Source of the DNA: Kitasatospora sp. SolWspMP-SS2h
GTDB taxonomy: Bacteria > Actinomycetota > Actinomycetes > Streptomycetales > Streptomycetaceae
Length of the DNA: 64,000 nt
Assembly (NCBI RefSeq): GCF_003259315.1
Contig: NZ_QLLT01000001.1
Location: 124,001 to 188,000 of the forward strand
Reading direction: 5' to 3'
Shown here: piece by piece, positions 7,230 to 14,973 of the stretch
Layout of the letters: every line of letters starts with the position of its first letter
How positions within the stretch are numbered: position 1 is the stretch's first letter
Notes under the pieces: generated by a model
Databases searched by the model: none
What the model saw: only the letters and a program-made list of their open reading frames with translations
What the model was told of the DNA's origin: nothing
Made by a program: the position numbers and the translations under genes

Positions 7230-8690
7230 ATGCCCGTCCCCGGACGGCCCCCCGTACCGCCCCGCCGCCCGGCCGCCCGGCTGCGCACCGCCCTCGTGCT
7301 GCCGCTCGCCCTGCTGCTGGCCCTGGCCTGGCTCCCCGGCCGGGCCGCCGCGGCCGATCCGGCGGTCTCCGGCGGCCGGCTCGACTGGGGCATCAAGCAG
7401 TCCTTCCTCACCTACGTCACCGGCCCGATCGCCAACGGCACGTGGGCCCTGACCGGCGGCGCGGCCACCGTCGGCGGCTCGGCGTTCCGCTTCCACTCCG
7501 CGGCCGGCAGCTACGACCCGGCGACCGGCGCGCTCTCCGCCGCCTTCCAGGGCGGGGTCCGCTTCACCGGCCACCAGGAGAACGGCAGCAACGCGCTCGA
7601 CCTCTCGATCTCCCACCTCACCGTCAAGGCCGCGGCCGACGGCAGCGCCGCCCTGTACGCGGACGTCAGCTCCAAGTCCCGCGAGACCGGCAAGACCTCC
7701 AGCACCAGCCAGGCCCGGCTGGCCGACCTCTCGCTCTCCGGCGTCTCGCTCAAGAACGCCTCCGGCACCCTCACCCTCAGCAACGTCCCCGCGACGCTGA
7801 CCCCGGCCGGGGCCGGTGCCTTCGGCGGCTTCTACACCGCGGGCACCGCGCTCGACCCGCTCACCTTCTCCGTGACGCTCAAGTCCCCGGCCGCCGCGCC
7901 CTCCCCGACGCCCACGCCCACCCCGACGCCGACCGCCGCCCCGGAGAGCGCGGCCGGAGCCGCCCCGAGCGCCACCGCCGCCGCCACCGCCCTCGACCGG
8001 GGCGCGCTCGACTGGGGCGTCCGGCGGACCTTCCGCGACTACGTCACCGGCTCGATCGCCCGGGGCGGTTGGCAGCTCGGCGGCGGCGCGGCCGACGGCG
8101 GGGCGTTCTTCCGCTGGACGCCCGCCCACGGCACCTGGGACCCGGCCACCCGCACCCTCGACGCGGGCTTCACCGGCACCGTCCGCTTCACCGGCCTGCG
8201 CGAGGGCGACACCCTCGGCCTGGACCTGACCCTCGCCGACCCGCGCCTGACCGCCGCCGGCACCGAGGGCCACCTGACCGTCGACGTCTCCGGCCGCACC
8301 CCCGACGGCACCACCCGCGCCGCCGCCACCACCGAGATCGCCACCTTCGACGCGAGCGCCCTGAAGACCGAGAACGGCCTCCTCACCGCCGCCGACCTGC
8401 CGCTCACCCTCACCGCCGCCGGTGCGGGCGCCTTCGGCAACCTCTACCCGGCCGGCACTGAGATGGACCCGCTCACCGTCAACCTCCCGCTCACCCCCGC
8501 CGCGGCCGTCCCGCCGCTGCCCGACCTCGGCGCGACGCCCACGCCCCCGCCGTCCCCGGCCACCGCGCCCGTCGCCGCCGCCACGTCCTCCTCCTCCCGC
8601 ACCGCCCTGATCACCACCCTCGCCCTGGTGCTCGCCGCGGCGGTGGCGGCGGCCACGACCCTCGTCGTCCGGCGCCGCAGGCGTTCCTGA
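7230..8690 (+). CDS. Membrane-anchored haem-binding protein with two HtaA domains
   Basis: A 486-residue secreted protein. It has a signal peptide ending near AAAA|D (residue 41) and two HtaA domains (about 46-215 and 255-430), each starting with the hallmark LDWGI/VKxxFxxYVTGxIA. A Pro/Thr linker lies between them and a C-terminal single membrane span (TALITTLALVLAAAVAAATTLV) is followed by RRRRRS. HtaA domains in corynebacteria bind haem through conserved Tyr and His and pass it to HmuT; the same role is inferred here. ATG at 7230 with GAGGAG upstream. Divergent from hmuTUV across the iron box. The stop codon lies in the first copy of a 16-bp repeat. Confidence 0.9.
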   Translation: MPVPGRPPVPPRRPAARLRTALVLPLALLLALAWLPGRAAAADPAVSGGRLDWGIKQSFLTYVTGPIANGTWALTGGAATVGGSAFRFHSAAGSYDPATGALSAAFQGGVRFTGHQENGSNALDLSISHLTVKAAADGSAALYADVSSKSRETGKTSSTSQARLADLSLSGVSLKNASGTLTLSNVPATLTPAGAGAFGGFYTAGTALDPLTFSVTLKSPAAAPSPTPTPTPTPTAAPESAAGAAPSATAAATALDRGALDWGVRRTFRDYVTGSIARGGWQLGGGAADGGAFFRWTPAHGTWDPATRTLDAGFTGTVRFTGLREGDTLGLDLTLADPRLTAAGTEGHLTVDVSGRTPDGTTRAAATTEIATFDASALKTENGLLTAADLPLTLTAAGAGAFGNLYPAGTEMDPLTVNLPLTPAAAVPPLPDLGATPTPPPSPATAPVAAATSSSSRTALITTLALVLAAAVAAATTLVVRRRRRS

Positions 8691-8746
8691 ACGCCCCCGT
8701 TCCCGAACACCCCGGTTCCCGAACGCCCTCGTTCCCGAACGCCCCC
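8683..8746 (+). repeat. Four 16-bp tandem repeats starting at the HtaA stop codon
   Basis: GTTCCYGAAC begins at 8683, 8699, 8715 and 8731, giving an exact 16-base period. The first copy contains the TGA stop (8688-8690); the other three lie in the 3' flank. Each copy has the small palindrome GTTC-CC-GAAC. Confidence 0.85.
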
Positions 8747-8814
8747 CGGCAGGTCCCCGGCCGCTCCCCCGGCCCCTCCTCCCGCCCCACCCCACCGATT
8801 CCGGAGTCCGATCC

Positions 8815-10434
8815 ATGTCCCACACCCCTGCCGTCCGCCACCGCAACCGCACCCGGCTGGCCGCGCTGGCCGCCGCGACCGCGGGTCTCGGCCTGACCGC
8901 CTTCGGCCTGCCCTCGCTCGCCTTCGGCGCCGGCGCCCCCACCACCGTCAACTACGACACCGGTTCGCTGGACTGGGGCGTCAAGGCGAGCTTCCGCACC
9001 TACGTGACCGGCCCGGCCGGCGGCGGGAGCGTCACCCTGAGCGGCGGTGCCACCACCAACGCGGACGGCTCCTACCACTTCAACCTGGCCTCCGCGGGCT
9101 ACGACCTGACGACGCACCGGCTGAACGCGGCCTTCGACGGCGGGGTGCGCTTCCTCGCCCACGGCGGCGCGCTGGACATCGCGATCAGCGACCTGCGGAT
9201 CGTCACCGAGGGCACCACCGGCACCCTCACCGCGGACACCGCCTCGAAGGAGAGCATCGGCGCCGCCGCCCCGACGCTGCGCCAGGACGTCGCGCTGGCC
9301 ACCTTCACCGTCGCCCGCGACACCACCAACGGCGGGGCCACCGCCGCCACCCTGACCGCCGACGGCGCGAAGGCGTTCGCCGGGTTCTACCCCGAGGGCA
9401 CCGCGCTGGACCCGCTGTCGATCGTCCTCAAGCAGACGCCCGCCCCGTCCCCCTCCGCGTCCGCCTCGGCCTCCGCTTCGGCCTCGTCCGCGCCGTCCTC
9501 CTCCCCCTCCCCTTCGGCGTCCGCGTCTGCGTCCACCTCCACCGCGCCGTCCTCCTCCCCCTCCCCTTCCGCCTCCGCCTCCACCTCCGCCGCGCCGTCC
9601 GCCTCCCCCTCGCCCTCCGCGTCCGCGTCCACCCCGGCGGGCAACGAGCTGGCGATCGTCGACGGCCGGCTGGAGTGGAACGTGCAGCCCGACTTCCTGG
9701 CCTACGTGACGGGTCCGATCGCCAACGGCAAGGTGGAGTTCGGCGGCGGCGCGGCCGAGTTCCGCTTCGGTCCGGGCAGCGGCAGCTACCGGACGGACAC
9801 CCACGCGCTGTCGGCGGGCTTCGCCGGGTCGGTGCGCTTCCTCGGGCACCAGGCGGCCGACGGGCACTACCAGTTGGACACCGCCCTCTCCCACCTGGGC
9901 CTGCGGGTGGACGCCTCCGGCGCGTACCTGGTGGCCGACGTGACCGCCAACTCGCTCTCCGGCGGGGCGCCGGTCCGGCTGACCGGGGCGAAGATCGCCA
10001 AGCTGGACCTCGCCGAGGCCGACCTCACCCCGGTCGACGGCGTGGTGACGCTGCGCCAGGTCCCGGCGACGCTGACGGCGGAGGGCGTGCCGGTGTTCGG
10101 CCAGTACAAGGAGGGCAAGGAGCTGGCCCCGGTGACGGCGGTCCTCTCCTTCGACCGGAACGCCCCCCTGCCGTCCGGCACCCCGACCACCGGCACCGGA
10201 ACGGGCACGGGAACCGGCACCGGCACGGGCACCGGCACCGGCGGGACCGGTGGGGCCACCCTCACCACCTCCGGCGGCACCGGCGGTGAACTGGCCTTCA
10301 CCGGCGGCGGCACCGGCACCGTGCCGATGCTGGCCACCGCGGCCGGGCTGCTGCTGGTGGGCGGGGCGACCACCGTCCTGGCCCGCCGCCGCTCCTCCGG
10401 CACCGCCACCGCCGGCACCACCGCGGCCGAGTAA
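8815..10434 (+). CDS. Cell-wall sorted haem-binding protein with two HtaA domains and LAxTG signal
   Basis: A 539-residue surface protein. The signal peptide is followed by HtaA domain 1 (about 45-205; SLDWGVKASFRTYVTG), a 60-residue Ser/Ala/Pro linker encoded by repetitive DNA, and HtaA domain 2 (about 275-445; RLEWNVQPDFLAYVTG). A Gly/Thr-rich spacer then leads to LAFTG, a hydrophobic segment and ARRRSS. LAxTG plus hydrophobic segment plus basic tail is the signal for class E sortases of Streptomyces, so the protein is probably linked to the wall, unlike its membrane-anchored neighbour. Likely first haem acceptor of the HtaA/HmuTUV route. Probably co-transcribed with the gene upstream. Confidence 0.88.
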   Translation: MSHTPAVRHRNRTRLAALAAATAGLGLTAFGLPSLAFGAGAPTTVNYDTGSLDWGVKASFRTYVTGPAGGGSVTLSGGATTNADGSYHFNLASAGYDLTTHRLNAAFDGGVRFLAHGGALDIAISDLRIVTEGTTGTLTADTASKESIGAAAPTLRQDVALATFTVARDTTNGGATAATLTADGAKAFAGFYPEGTALDPLSIVLKQTPAPSPSASASASASASSAPSSSPSPSASASASTSTAPSSSPSPSASASTSAAPSASPSPSASASTPAGNELAIVDGRLEWNVQPDFLAYVTGPIANGKVEFGGGAAEFRFGPGSGSYRTDTHALSAGFAGSVRFLGHQAADGHYQLDTALSHLGLRVDASGAYLVADVTANSLSGGAPVRLTGAKIAKLDLAEADLTPVDGVVTLRQVPATLTAEGVPVFGQYKEGKELAPVTAVLSFDRNAPLPSGTPTTGTGTGTGTGTGTGTGTGGTGGATLTTSGGTGGELAFTGGGTGTVPMLATAAGLLLVGGATTVLARRRSSGTATAGTTAAE

Positions 10435-10451
10435 GGCCGCTGACCCCGCTC

Positions 10452-10483
10452 CGGGCCCGCGCGGACACTTCCGCGCGGGCCCG
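10452..10483. terminator. Terminator after the HtaA genes
   Basis: CGGGCCCGCGCGG-N6-CCGCGCGGGCCCG, perfect 13-base arms, 18 bases after the HtaA stop and before the convergent gene that ends at 10517. Probably serves both strands. Confidence 0.8.
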
Positions 10484-10516
10484 ACCGCGTCCTCGCCGAC
10501 TCCCGGCGGACGGGAT

Positions 10517-10816
10517 CTACCGGGCGGCGGCCAGGACGGCCAGCTCGCGCAGGCGGGTGAAGTAGTCGGCGGCCCCGGGGTCGTCGGCCAGTTCGGGCAG
10601 GATGCGGTCGACGGTCGCTATGCCGGTGCGCAGGGCCGCTCTGCGGCGTTGGTCGAGCGGGCCGGTCAACGCGGCGGACACGCAGCCCGCGAGGTGGCTG
10701 TCCAGCAGCACCAGGTCCTCGCCGACGGGCGAACGCAGGTAGCAGCTCTGCGGGAAGGGCAGGCCGAGGAAGCCCTGCCAGCGGGTGTCCAACTGGTCGT
10801 TGTGCGTGTCGCTCAT
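10517..10816 (-). CDS. Small protein of unknown function, 99 aa
   Basis: I do not recognise it. The reading frame has good codon bias, and the ATG at 10816 gives 99 residues; there is no strong ribosome site, and in-frame GTG codons a little upstream are alternatives. The sequence is a mostly helical, soluble small protein with conserved-looking FPQSCYLRSPVGEDLVLLDSHLAGCVSAAL. Two Cys residues, no signal peptide. It lies between the HtaA genes and the haem oxygenase gene, but strong terminators on both sides argue against membership in the haem regulon. Confidence 0.6.
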   Translation of the reverse strand: MSDTHNDQLDTRWQGFLGLPFPQSCYLRSPVGEDLVLLDSHLAGCVSAALTGPLDQRRRAALRTGIATVDRILPELADDPGAADYFTRLRELAVLAAAR

Positions 10817-10904
10817 GCGGACGATGATGCCCGAGCGCACGGCCGCCCCGTCACCCGCCCCGACCCGGTGCGCCCCCGTCCCGACCCGCCGGTGCGGACG
10901 ACGA

Positions 10905-10943
10905 CGAGGCCCGGTGCGGGAACGGTTCCCGCACCGGGCCTCG
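10905..10943. terminator. Strong terminator after haem oxygenase
   Basis: Perfect 19-base arms (CGAGGCCCGGTGCGGGAAC and its complement) around a single base, 88 bases past the haem oxygenase stop on the minus strand. It separates haem oxygenase from the 99-aa protein gene. Confidence 0.8.
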
Positions 10944-11012
10944 CGGCGCCCCACTCGCTCGGGCGCCCGGGTGTCCAGCCGCTCAGGTGTCCAGGTGTCT
11001 AGATGTCCAGGG

Positions 11013-11044
11013 GCTCAGGCGCTCAGTCGCTCAGGCGCTCAGCG
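11013..11044. repeat. Four 8-bp tandem repeats across the haem oxygenase stop codon
   Basis: GCTCAGGC-like units begin at 11013, 11021, 11029 and 11037. The TGA stop of the haem oxygenase gene (complement of 11031-11033) lies in the third unit. A more degenerate run of related short words (ccaggtgtctagatgtccag) continues back to about 10975. Confidence 0.75.
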
Positions 11045-11705
11045 GGTACCGCCCGCCGAGCTCGCTGAATATCGCGCCGTTGAGGACGAAGGCGCGCTTG
11101 CACTCCTCGGCGACCCGGCGCTGCTCGACCTCGTCCATCAGCGCGCCCGCGGCGTCCAGCTTGGCCCGGTAGTCGCGTTTGAACGCGGCCGGGTTGTCGA
11201 TCTCCTCGAAGACGTAGAACCGGACGCCGTCGCCCTTGCGCTCGAAGCCCCAGGTGCGCTCGGCGACGCCGCGGATGATCTGACCGCCCGACAGGTCGCC
11301 GAGGTAGCGGGTGTAGTGGTGGGCGAGGTAGCCGGCCGGCCAGCTGTCGGCGAGCTCCTCGATCCGGGCGGCGATCGCCTCGGTGGCGGGCAGCGGGGCG
11401 AGCGTGCTGCGCCAGTCCGGGCCGGCCAGGTGGTCGAGGTCGCGTTCGATGGCGGCGGTGCGCAGCAGGGCGCGGTCGATCAGCGGGCCGGCCAGCGGGT
11501 CGGCGGCCAGGGTGTCCAGGCGGGACTCCAGGGCGCGGTAGACGTACCAGAGCTGGCCGGTGAGGTCGGTGTAGGCCTGGACGCCGAGCCGCCCGCCGAG
11601 CAGGTCGCTCATGAAGGAGGACTGCTCGGCCGCCTGGTGCTCCTCGGCGCTGGCGGTGCGGAGCAGGGCGGAGAAGGCGGCGGGCTGCTGGTCGGGGCTG
11701 GACAT
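11031..11705 (-). CDS. hmuO: Haem oxygenase (biliverdin-producing)
   Basis: A 224-residue canonical haem oxygenase that opens haem to biliverdin, CO and Fe2+. The proximal His is His23 in EEHQAAEQ; the distal helix has the Gly-rich GDLSGGQ motif (about 137-143) preceded by YTRYL. Length is normal for bacterial HmuO. It completes the haem-iron use route started by the HtaA proteins and HmuTUV. The electron donor is not encoded alongside it; the FdxA ferredoxin 1.3 kb away is a possible but unproven partner. Expressed from a promoter with an iron box in the spacer, so induced on iron limitation. Confidence 0.95.
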   Translation of the reverse strand: MSSPDQQPAAFSALLRTASAEEHQAAEQSSFMSDLLGGRLGVQAYTDLTGQLWYVYRALESRLDTLAADPLAGPLIDRALLRTAAIERDLDHLAGPDWRSTLAPLPATEAIAARIEELADSWPAGYLAHHYTRYLGDLSGGQIIRGVAERTWGFERKGDGVRFYVFEEIDNPAAFKRDYRAKLDAAGALMDEVEQRRVAEECKRAFVLNGAIFSELGGRYPLSA

Positions 11706-11737
11706 CGGGACGGGCCTCCAAAGATCGAATCCACTCG

Positions 11738-11766
11738 ATTATTTAGGTGAGGCTCACCTAAGTCAA
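11738..11766 (-). promoter_or_regulatory. Haem oxygenase promoter with embedded iron box
   Basis: On the minus strand, -35 TTGACT (11761-11766) and -10 AATAAT (11738-11743) are 17 bases apart. The spacer is almost filled by TTAGGTGAGGCTCACCTAA (11743-11761), a perfect palindrome matching the DtxR/IdeR iron box at 17 of 19 positions. Repressor binding would directly block RNA polymerase. Confidence 0.88.
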
Positions 11767-11841
11767 GCGGTTGCCGACACCTCGTCGGCAAGATTCTACG
11801 GAGCGTTAAATCCCCCGGTCCACCGGCCCTGACGTGCTTGG

Positions 11842-12636
11842 ATGGCGGCCATGGACCGATCATTCGACGCCCTGGTCGACGAGGCCGGGGCCGCCCCCGT
11901 CGACGGCTGGGGTTTCGCCTGGCTCGACGGCCGGGCCACCGAGCAGCGCCCGTCCTGGGGTTACCAGCGGCTGCTGGGCGAGCGGCTGGCCGCCGCCCGC
12001 GCGGCGCTCGACCTGCAGACCGGTGGCGGCGAGGTGCTCGCGGGCGCGGCGGACTTCCCGCACTTCCCGCGCACGATGGCGGCCACCGAGGGCTGGGCGC
12101 CGAACGCGGCGCTGGCCACCCGGCGGCTGCACCCGATGGGCGCCGTGCTGGTGTCCTCCCCGGCCGACGCGCCGCTGCCGTTCGCGGACGGCGCGTTCGA
12201 CCTGGTGACCAGCCGCCACCCGGCCGCGGTGGACTTCCCGGAGATCGCCCGGGTGCTGGCCCCGGGCGGCACCTACTTCGCCCAGCACGTGGGCGGACGC
12301 ACCAACGTCGAGCTGAGCGCGTTCTTCCTCGGCCCGTTCCCGGTGCCCACCGCCCGCGAGCACGAGGTGGAGGCCGAAAGGGCCCGGGCGGCCGGGCTGG
12401 AGGTGGTGCGGTGCCGCAACGAGCGGCTGCGCCTGGAGTTCTTCGACGTCGGCGCGGTGGTCTGGTTCCTGCGCAAGGTGGTCTGGACGGTGCCGGACTT
12501 CTCGGTCGACCGCTACCGCGAGCGCCTGCGCGCCCTGCACGAGCTGATCGAGCGCGAGGGCGTGTTCGTCTCCACCATGTCCCGCACCCTGTTCGAGGCC
12601 CGCAAGCCCGCCGGACCCGCCCCGTCCGCCCCCTGA
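11842..12636 (+). CDS. Class I SAM-dependent methyltransferase
   Basis: A 264-residue protein with a divergent Rossmann methyltransferase core: DLQTGGGEVLAG (motif I, about 56-67), PLPFADGAFDLVTSRHPA (motif for the acidic adenine-side loop) and FPEIARVLAPGGTYFAQHVG (post-motif III). The first Gly-rich loop is preceded by ALDLQTGGGE, a form common in actinobacterial members of unknown substrate. No strong ribosome site is seen; ATG at 11842 or 11851 are both possible, and a near-leaderless transcript would fit. Stands alone, convergent with fdxA. Confidence 0.82.
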   Translation: MAAMDRSFDALVDEAGAAPVDGWGFAWLDGRATEQRPSWGYQRLLGERLAAARAALDLQTGGGEVLAGAADFPHFPRTMAATEGWAPNAALATRRLHPMGAVLVSSPADAPLPFADGAFDLVTSRHPAAVDFPEIARVLAPGGTYFAQHVGGRTNVELSAFFLGPFPVPTAREHEVEAERARAAGLEVVRCRNERLRLEFFDVGAVVWFLRKVVWTVPDFSVDRYRERLRALHELIEREGVFVSTMSRTLFEARKPAGPAPSAP

Positions 12637-12654
12637 CGGACTCCCCCCGCCCCG

Positions 12655-12677
12655 CCCCGCCCCGCGCCGGGGCGGGG
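12655..12677. terminator. Bidirectional terminator between methyltransferase and fdxA
   Basis: CCCCGCCCCG-CGC-CGGGGCGGGG, 10-base arms with a 3-base loop, in the 49 bases between two convergent genes. Confidence 0.65.
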
Positions 12678-12685
12678 GGCGGCGG

Positions 12686-13009
<324 letters not shown>

Positions 13010-13059
13010 CGGGGTGCGGTCCTCTCCGGTCGGTGGTGCTCGCCGCGCTGGCGCAGCCG

Positions 13060-13090
13060 ACCGTAGGTCCTCAAGTAAGGTTGAGGTCAA
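13060..13090 (-). promoter_or_regulatory. SoxR-type promoter of fdxA
   Basis: Minus strand: -35 TTGACC (13085-13090), a 19-base spacer, and -10 TACGGT (13060-13065). The spacer holds the dyad CCTCAA-N6-TTGAGG (13069-13086), close to the SoxR site CCTCAAGTTAACTTGAGG. Overlong 19-base spacers are the hallmark of MerR-family activated promoters. Confidence 0.85.
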
Positions 13091-13092
13091 CA

Positions 13093-13124
13093 GGGGAGGC
13101 GGGGAGGCGGGGAGGCGGGGAGGC
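13093..13124 (+). repeat. Four 8-bp GGGGAGGC repeats forming the soxR ribosome site
   Basis: GGGGAGGC occurs four times in a row at 13093, 13101, 13109 and 13117, followed by GGGG and the ATG at 13129. Each copy is a possible Shine-Dalgarno sequence; the last is best spaced. Confidence 0.85.
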
Positions 13125-13128
13125 GGGG

Positions 13129-13593
13129 ATGACGACCCATCGGTCCGGTGGCGGGCGGCCCGCGGCGGGCGACTGGCTGGCCATCGGCGAGGTCAGCGCG
13201 CGGACGGGGGTGGCGGTGTCCGCGCTGCGGTTCTACGAGGAGCTGGGCCTGATCGCCTCCGAGCGCGACGGGCGGGGGCGGCGGCACTACCCGCGGCACA
13301 TGCTGCGCCGGATCGCGCTGGTCTCGGTGGCGAAGCGGATCGGCGTCCCGCTGGAGGACGTCCGGGCCGTGTTCGCCGACGTGCCGCTGGACCGGCCGCC
13401 CAGCCACCAGGAGTGGCAGCGCGCCTCGCGCGGCTGGAAGCGCCGCCTGGAGGAGCGCCGGCAGACCATCGAGCGGCTGGAGGCCGAACTGACCGGCTGC
13501 ATCGGCTGCGGCTGCCTGTCGATGAAGGCGTGCGCGCTGCTGAACCCGGGCGACAGCCTGGCCGAGGGCGGGGTGGGCCCGCGCCGCCTGTGA
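13129..13593 (+). CDS. soxR: Redox-sensing MerR-family activator SoxR
   Basis: A 154-residue regulator. The MerR winged helix-turn-helix is WLAIGEVSARTGVAVSALRFYEELGL (about 15-40), followed by a dimerisation helix and the [2Fe-2S] ligand set C-x2-C-x-C-x5-C (CIGCGCLSMKAC, about 124-135). Oxidation of the cluster, in Streptomyces by endogenous redox-active metabolites, activates target promoters. The start at 13129 lies directly after four tandem Shine-Dalgarno-like repeats. Divergent from fdxA with the SoxR dyad between, so fdxA is its likely direct target. Confidence 0.95.
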   Translation: MTTHRSGGGRPAAGDWLAIGEVSARTGVAVSALRFYEELGLIASERDGRGRRHYPRHMLRRIALVSVAKRIGVPLEDVRAVFADVPLDRPPSHQEWQRASRGWKRRLEERRQTIERLEAELTGCIGCGCLSMKACALLNPGDSLAEGGVGPRRL

Positions 13594-13615
13594 CCGGGCA
13601 CCGGACGGCCGGTCA
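13591..13615. terminator. Short hairpin overlapping both convergent stop codons
   Basis: TGACCGG-N11-CCGGTCA. The left arm contains the soxR TGA and the right arm the TGA of the minus-strand KAS gene. Seven base pairs only, so weak as a terminator. Confidence 0.4.
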
Positions 13616-14113
13616 GCGGCGCAGCGCCAGCACGGTGTTGTGGCCGCCGAAGCCGATCGAGTGACTGAGGGCCAGCCGGGGCGCGTGCCGGCGGGGTGCG
13701 CCGGTGACCAGGTCGATCCCGGCGGTGTCGGGGCCGGGGGCGTCGTGGTTGGCGGTGGGCGGGACGGTGCCGGTGCGCAGGGTGCAGACGGTGAGGGCGG
13801 CCTCGATCGCGCCGGCCGCGCCCATGGTGTGGCCGAGGGCGCCCTTGGCGGAGGTGACGCTGGGCGGGGTGCGGGCGAACAGGTCGCGGATCGCGGCGGA
13901 TTCGATCGCGGCGGCGGCGGCGTACACGGCGAGGTCGCCGGTGGCGGTACCGGGCGCGGCGCGGCGGCGGCGGTGGATGCCGGTGCGTCGGCGGATCCAC
14001 TCGTCGCTGCTGTCGAGGCCGCCCTCGGCGATCACCTCCTCGTTGTCGACGCTGCGGGCGGGCAGGCAGGAGCCGAGGCCGACGACGGCCGCGCGGGGCA
14101 CCCGGCGGGTCAT
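13613..14113 (-). pseudogene. KAS III / KAS II chimera lacking the active-site Cys
   Basis: A 166-residue in-frame chimera. Residues 1 to about 72 are the start of a ketoacyl synthase III (AAVVGLGSCLPARSV, SSDEWIRRRTGI). Residues from about 76 are the end of a KAS II/FabF type enzyme (RDLFARTPPSVTSAKGALGHTMGAAGA...SIGFGGHNTVLAL). Nothing in between remains: the active-site Cys and first His of either family are absent and only the FabF-type second His (GALGH) is left. The junction has two copies of CCGCCGCGATC. It is the last gene of a coupled operon and overlaps the SDR stop (ATGA), so translation is probably kept. Most likely a decayed condensing enzyme; a structural role cannot be excluded. 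Confidence 0.75.
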
Positions 14114-14973
14114 CCGGCGCCCCCTCGGGCCGGGAACGGGGACGGCGGCTTGGGGACGCCCGCCAGTCCGCCGTCCGGGGTGCTGAGCCCGCCGTCCAGC
14201 ACCAGGGTCTGCGCGGTGACCAGGTCGGCGGCGGGCGAGGCCAGGAACAGCACCGCCGCGGCGACGTCCTCGGGGGTGCCCCAGCGGCCCTGCGGGACGT
14301 GGCTCATCAGCCACTGCGAGACCGGCTCCGCGTCGGACGCGAAACTCGTCATGTCGGTGGTCACCCAGCCGGGACAGACCGCGTTCACCCGGATGCCCTC
14401 CCGCGCCCAGCCGACGCCCAGGCTGCGGGCCAGCGAGATCTGGGCGGCCTTCGAGGCCGCGTACGCCTCCAGCATCGGGGTGCCCATCAGTCCGGCCGCC
14501 GAGGACATCAGGATCAGCGAGGCCCGCCCGGAGGCCGCCAGGTGCGGGTGCGCGGCCCGGCACAGCTCGGCCGTGACGTTCAGGTTGACGGCGATCACGT
14601 GCTCCCAGTCGTCCTGCGCGGAGTGCTGGAACGGCACCAGGACGGGGCTGCCGTCCGCCGCCGTGGGCAGCACCCCGGCGTTGTGCACCAGCACGTCGAT
14701 CCCGCCCAGCGCGGCGGCCGCCTCCGCCACCACGGCGCTCGGCGCGCCCGGCGCGCCCAGGTCCGCGGGCAGCGCCCGGGCCCGGGTGCCGAGCGCCTCG
14801 GCCTCCTCGGCGACCGCGTGCAGCGCCGCCGCCGACCGGGCGGTCAGCACGGCCTCGCACCCGGCCTCGGCCAGCGCCAGCGCGCAGGCCCGCCCGATGC
14901 CCCGGGAGGCCCCGGTCACCAGGGCGCGGGCTCCGTCCAGCCGGAACGCGCCCGGCAGTGTGCTGCTGCTCAT
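14110..14973 (-). CDS. Short-chain dehydrogenase/reductase
   Basis: A 287-residue classical SDR. TGASRGIG (about 20-27) binds NAD(P)H, NNAG-like HNAGVLP follows, and the catalytic residues are Ser (SSAAG) and YAASK. In this operon it is the likely beta-ketoacyl reductase acting on the product of the KAS III enzyme. The ATG at 14973 has GGAGGAG upstream. It overlaps the KAS III stop (ATGA) and the chimera start (ATGA), giving tight translational coupling. The C-terminal tail (about 265-287) is Pro/Gly-rich and longer than usual. Confidence 0.88.
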   Translation of the reverse strand: MSSSTLPGAFRLDGARALVTGASRGIGRACALALAEAGCEAVLTARSAAALHAVAEEAEALGTRARALPADLGAPGAPSAVVAEAAAALGGIDVLVHNAGVLPTAADGSPVLVPFQHSAQDDWEHVIAVNLNVTAELCRAAHPHLAASGRASLILMSSAAGLMGTPMLEAYAASKAAQISLARSLGVGWAREGIRVNAVCPGWVTTDMTSFASDAEPVSQWLMSHVPQGRWGTPEDVAAAVLFLASPAADLVTAQTLVLDGGLSTPDGGLAGVPKPPSPFPARGGAG

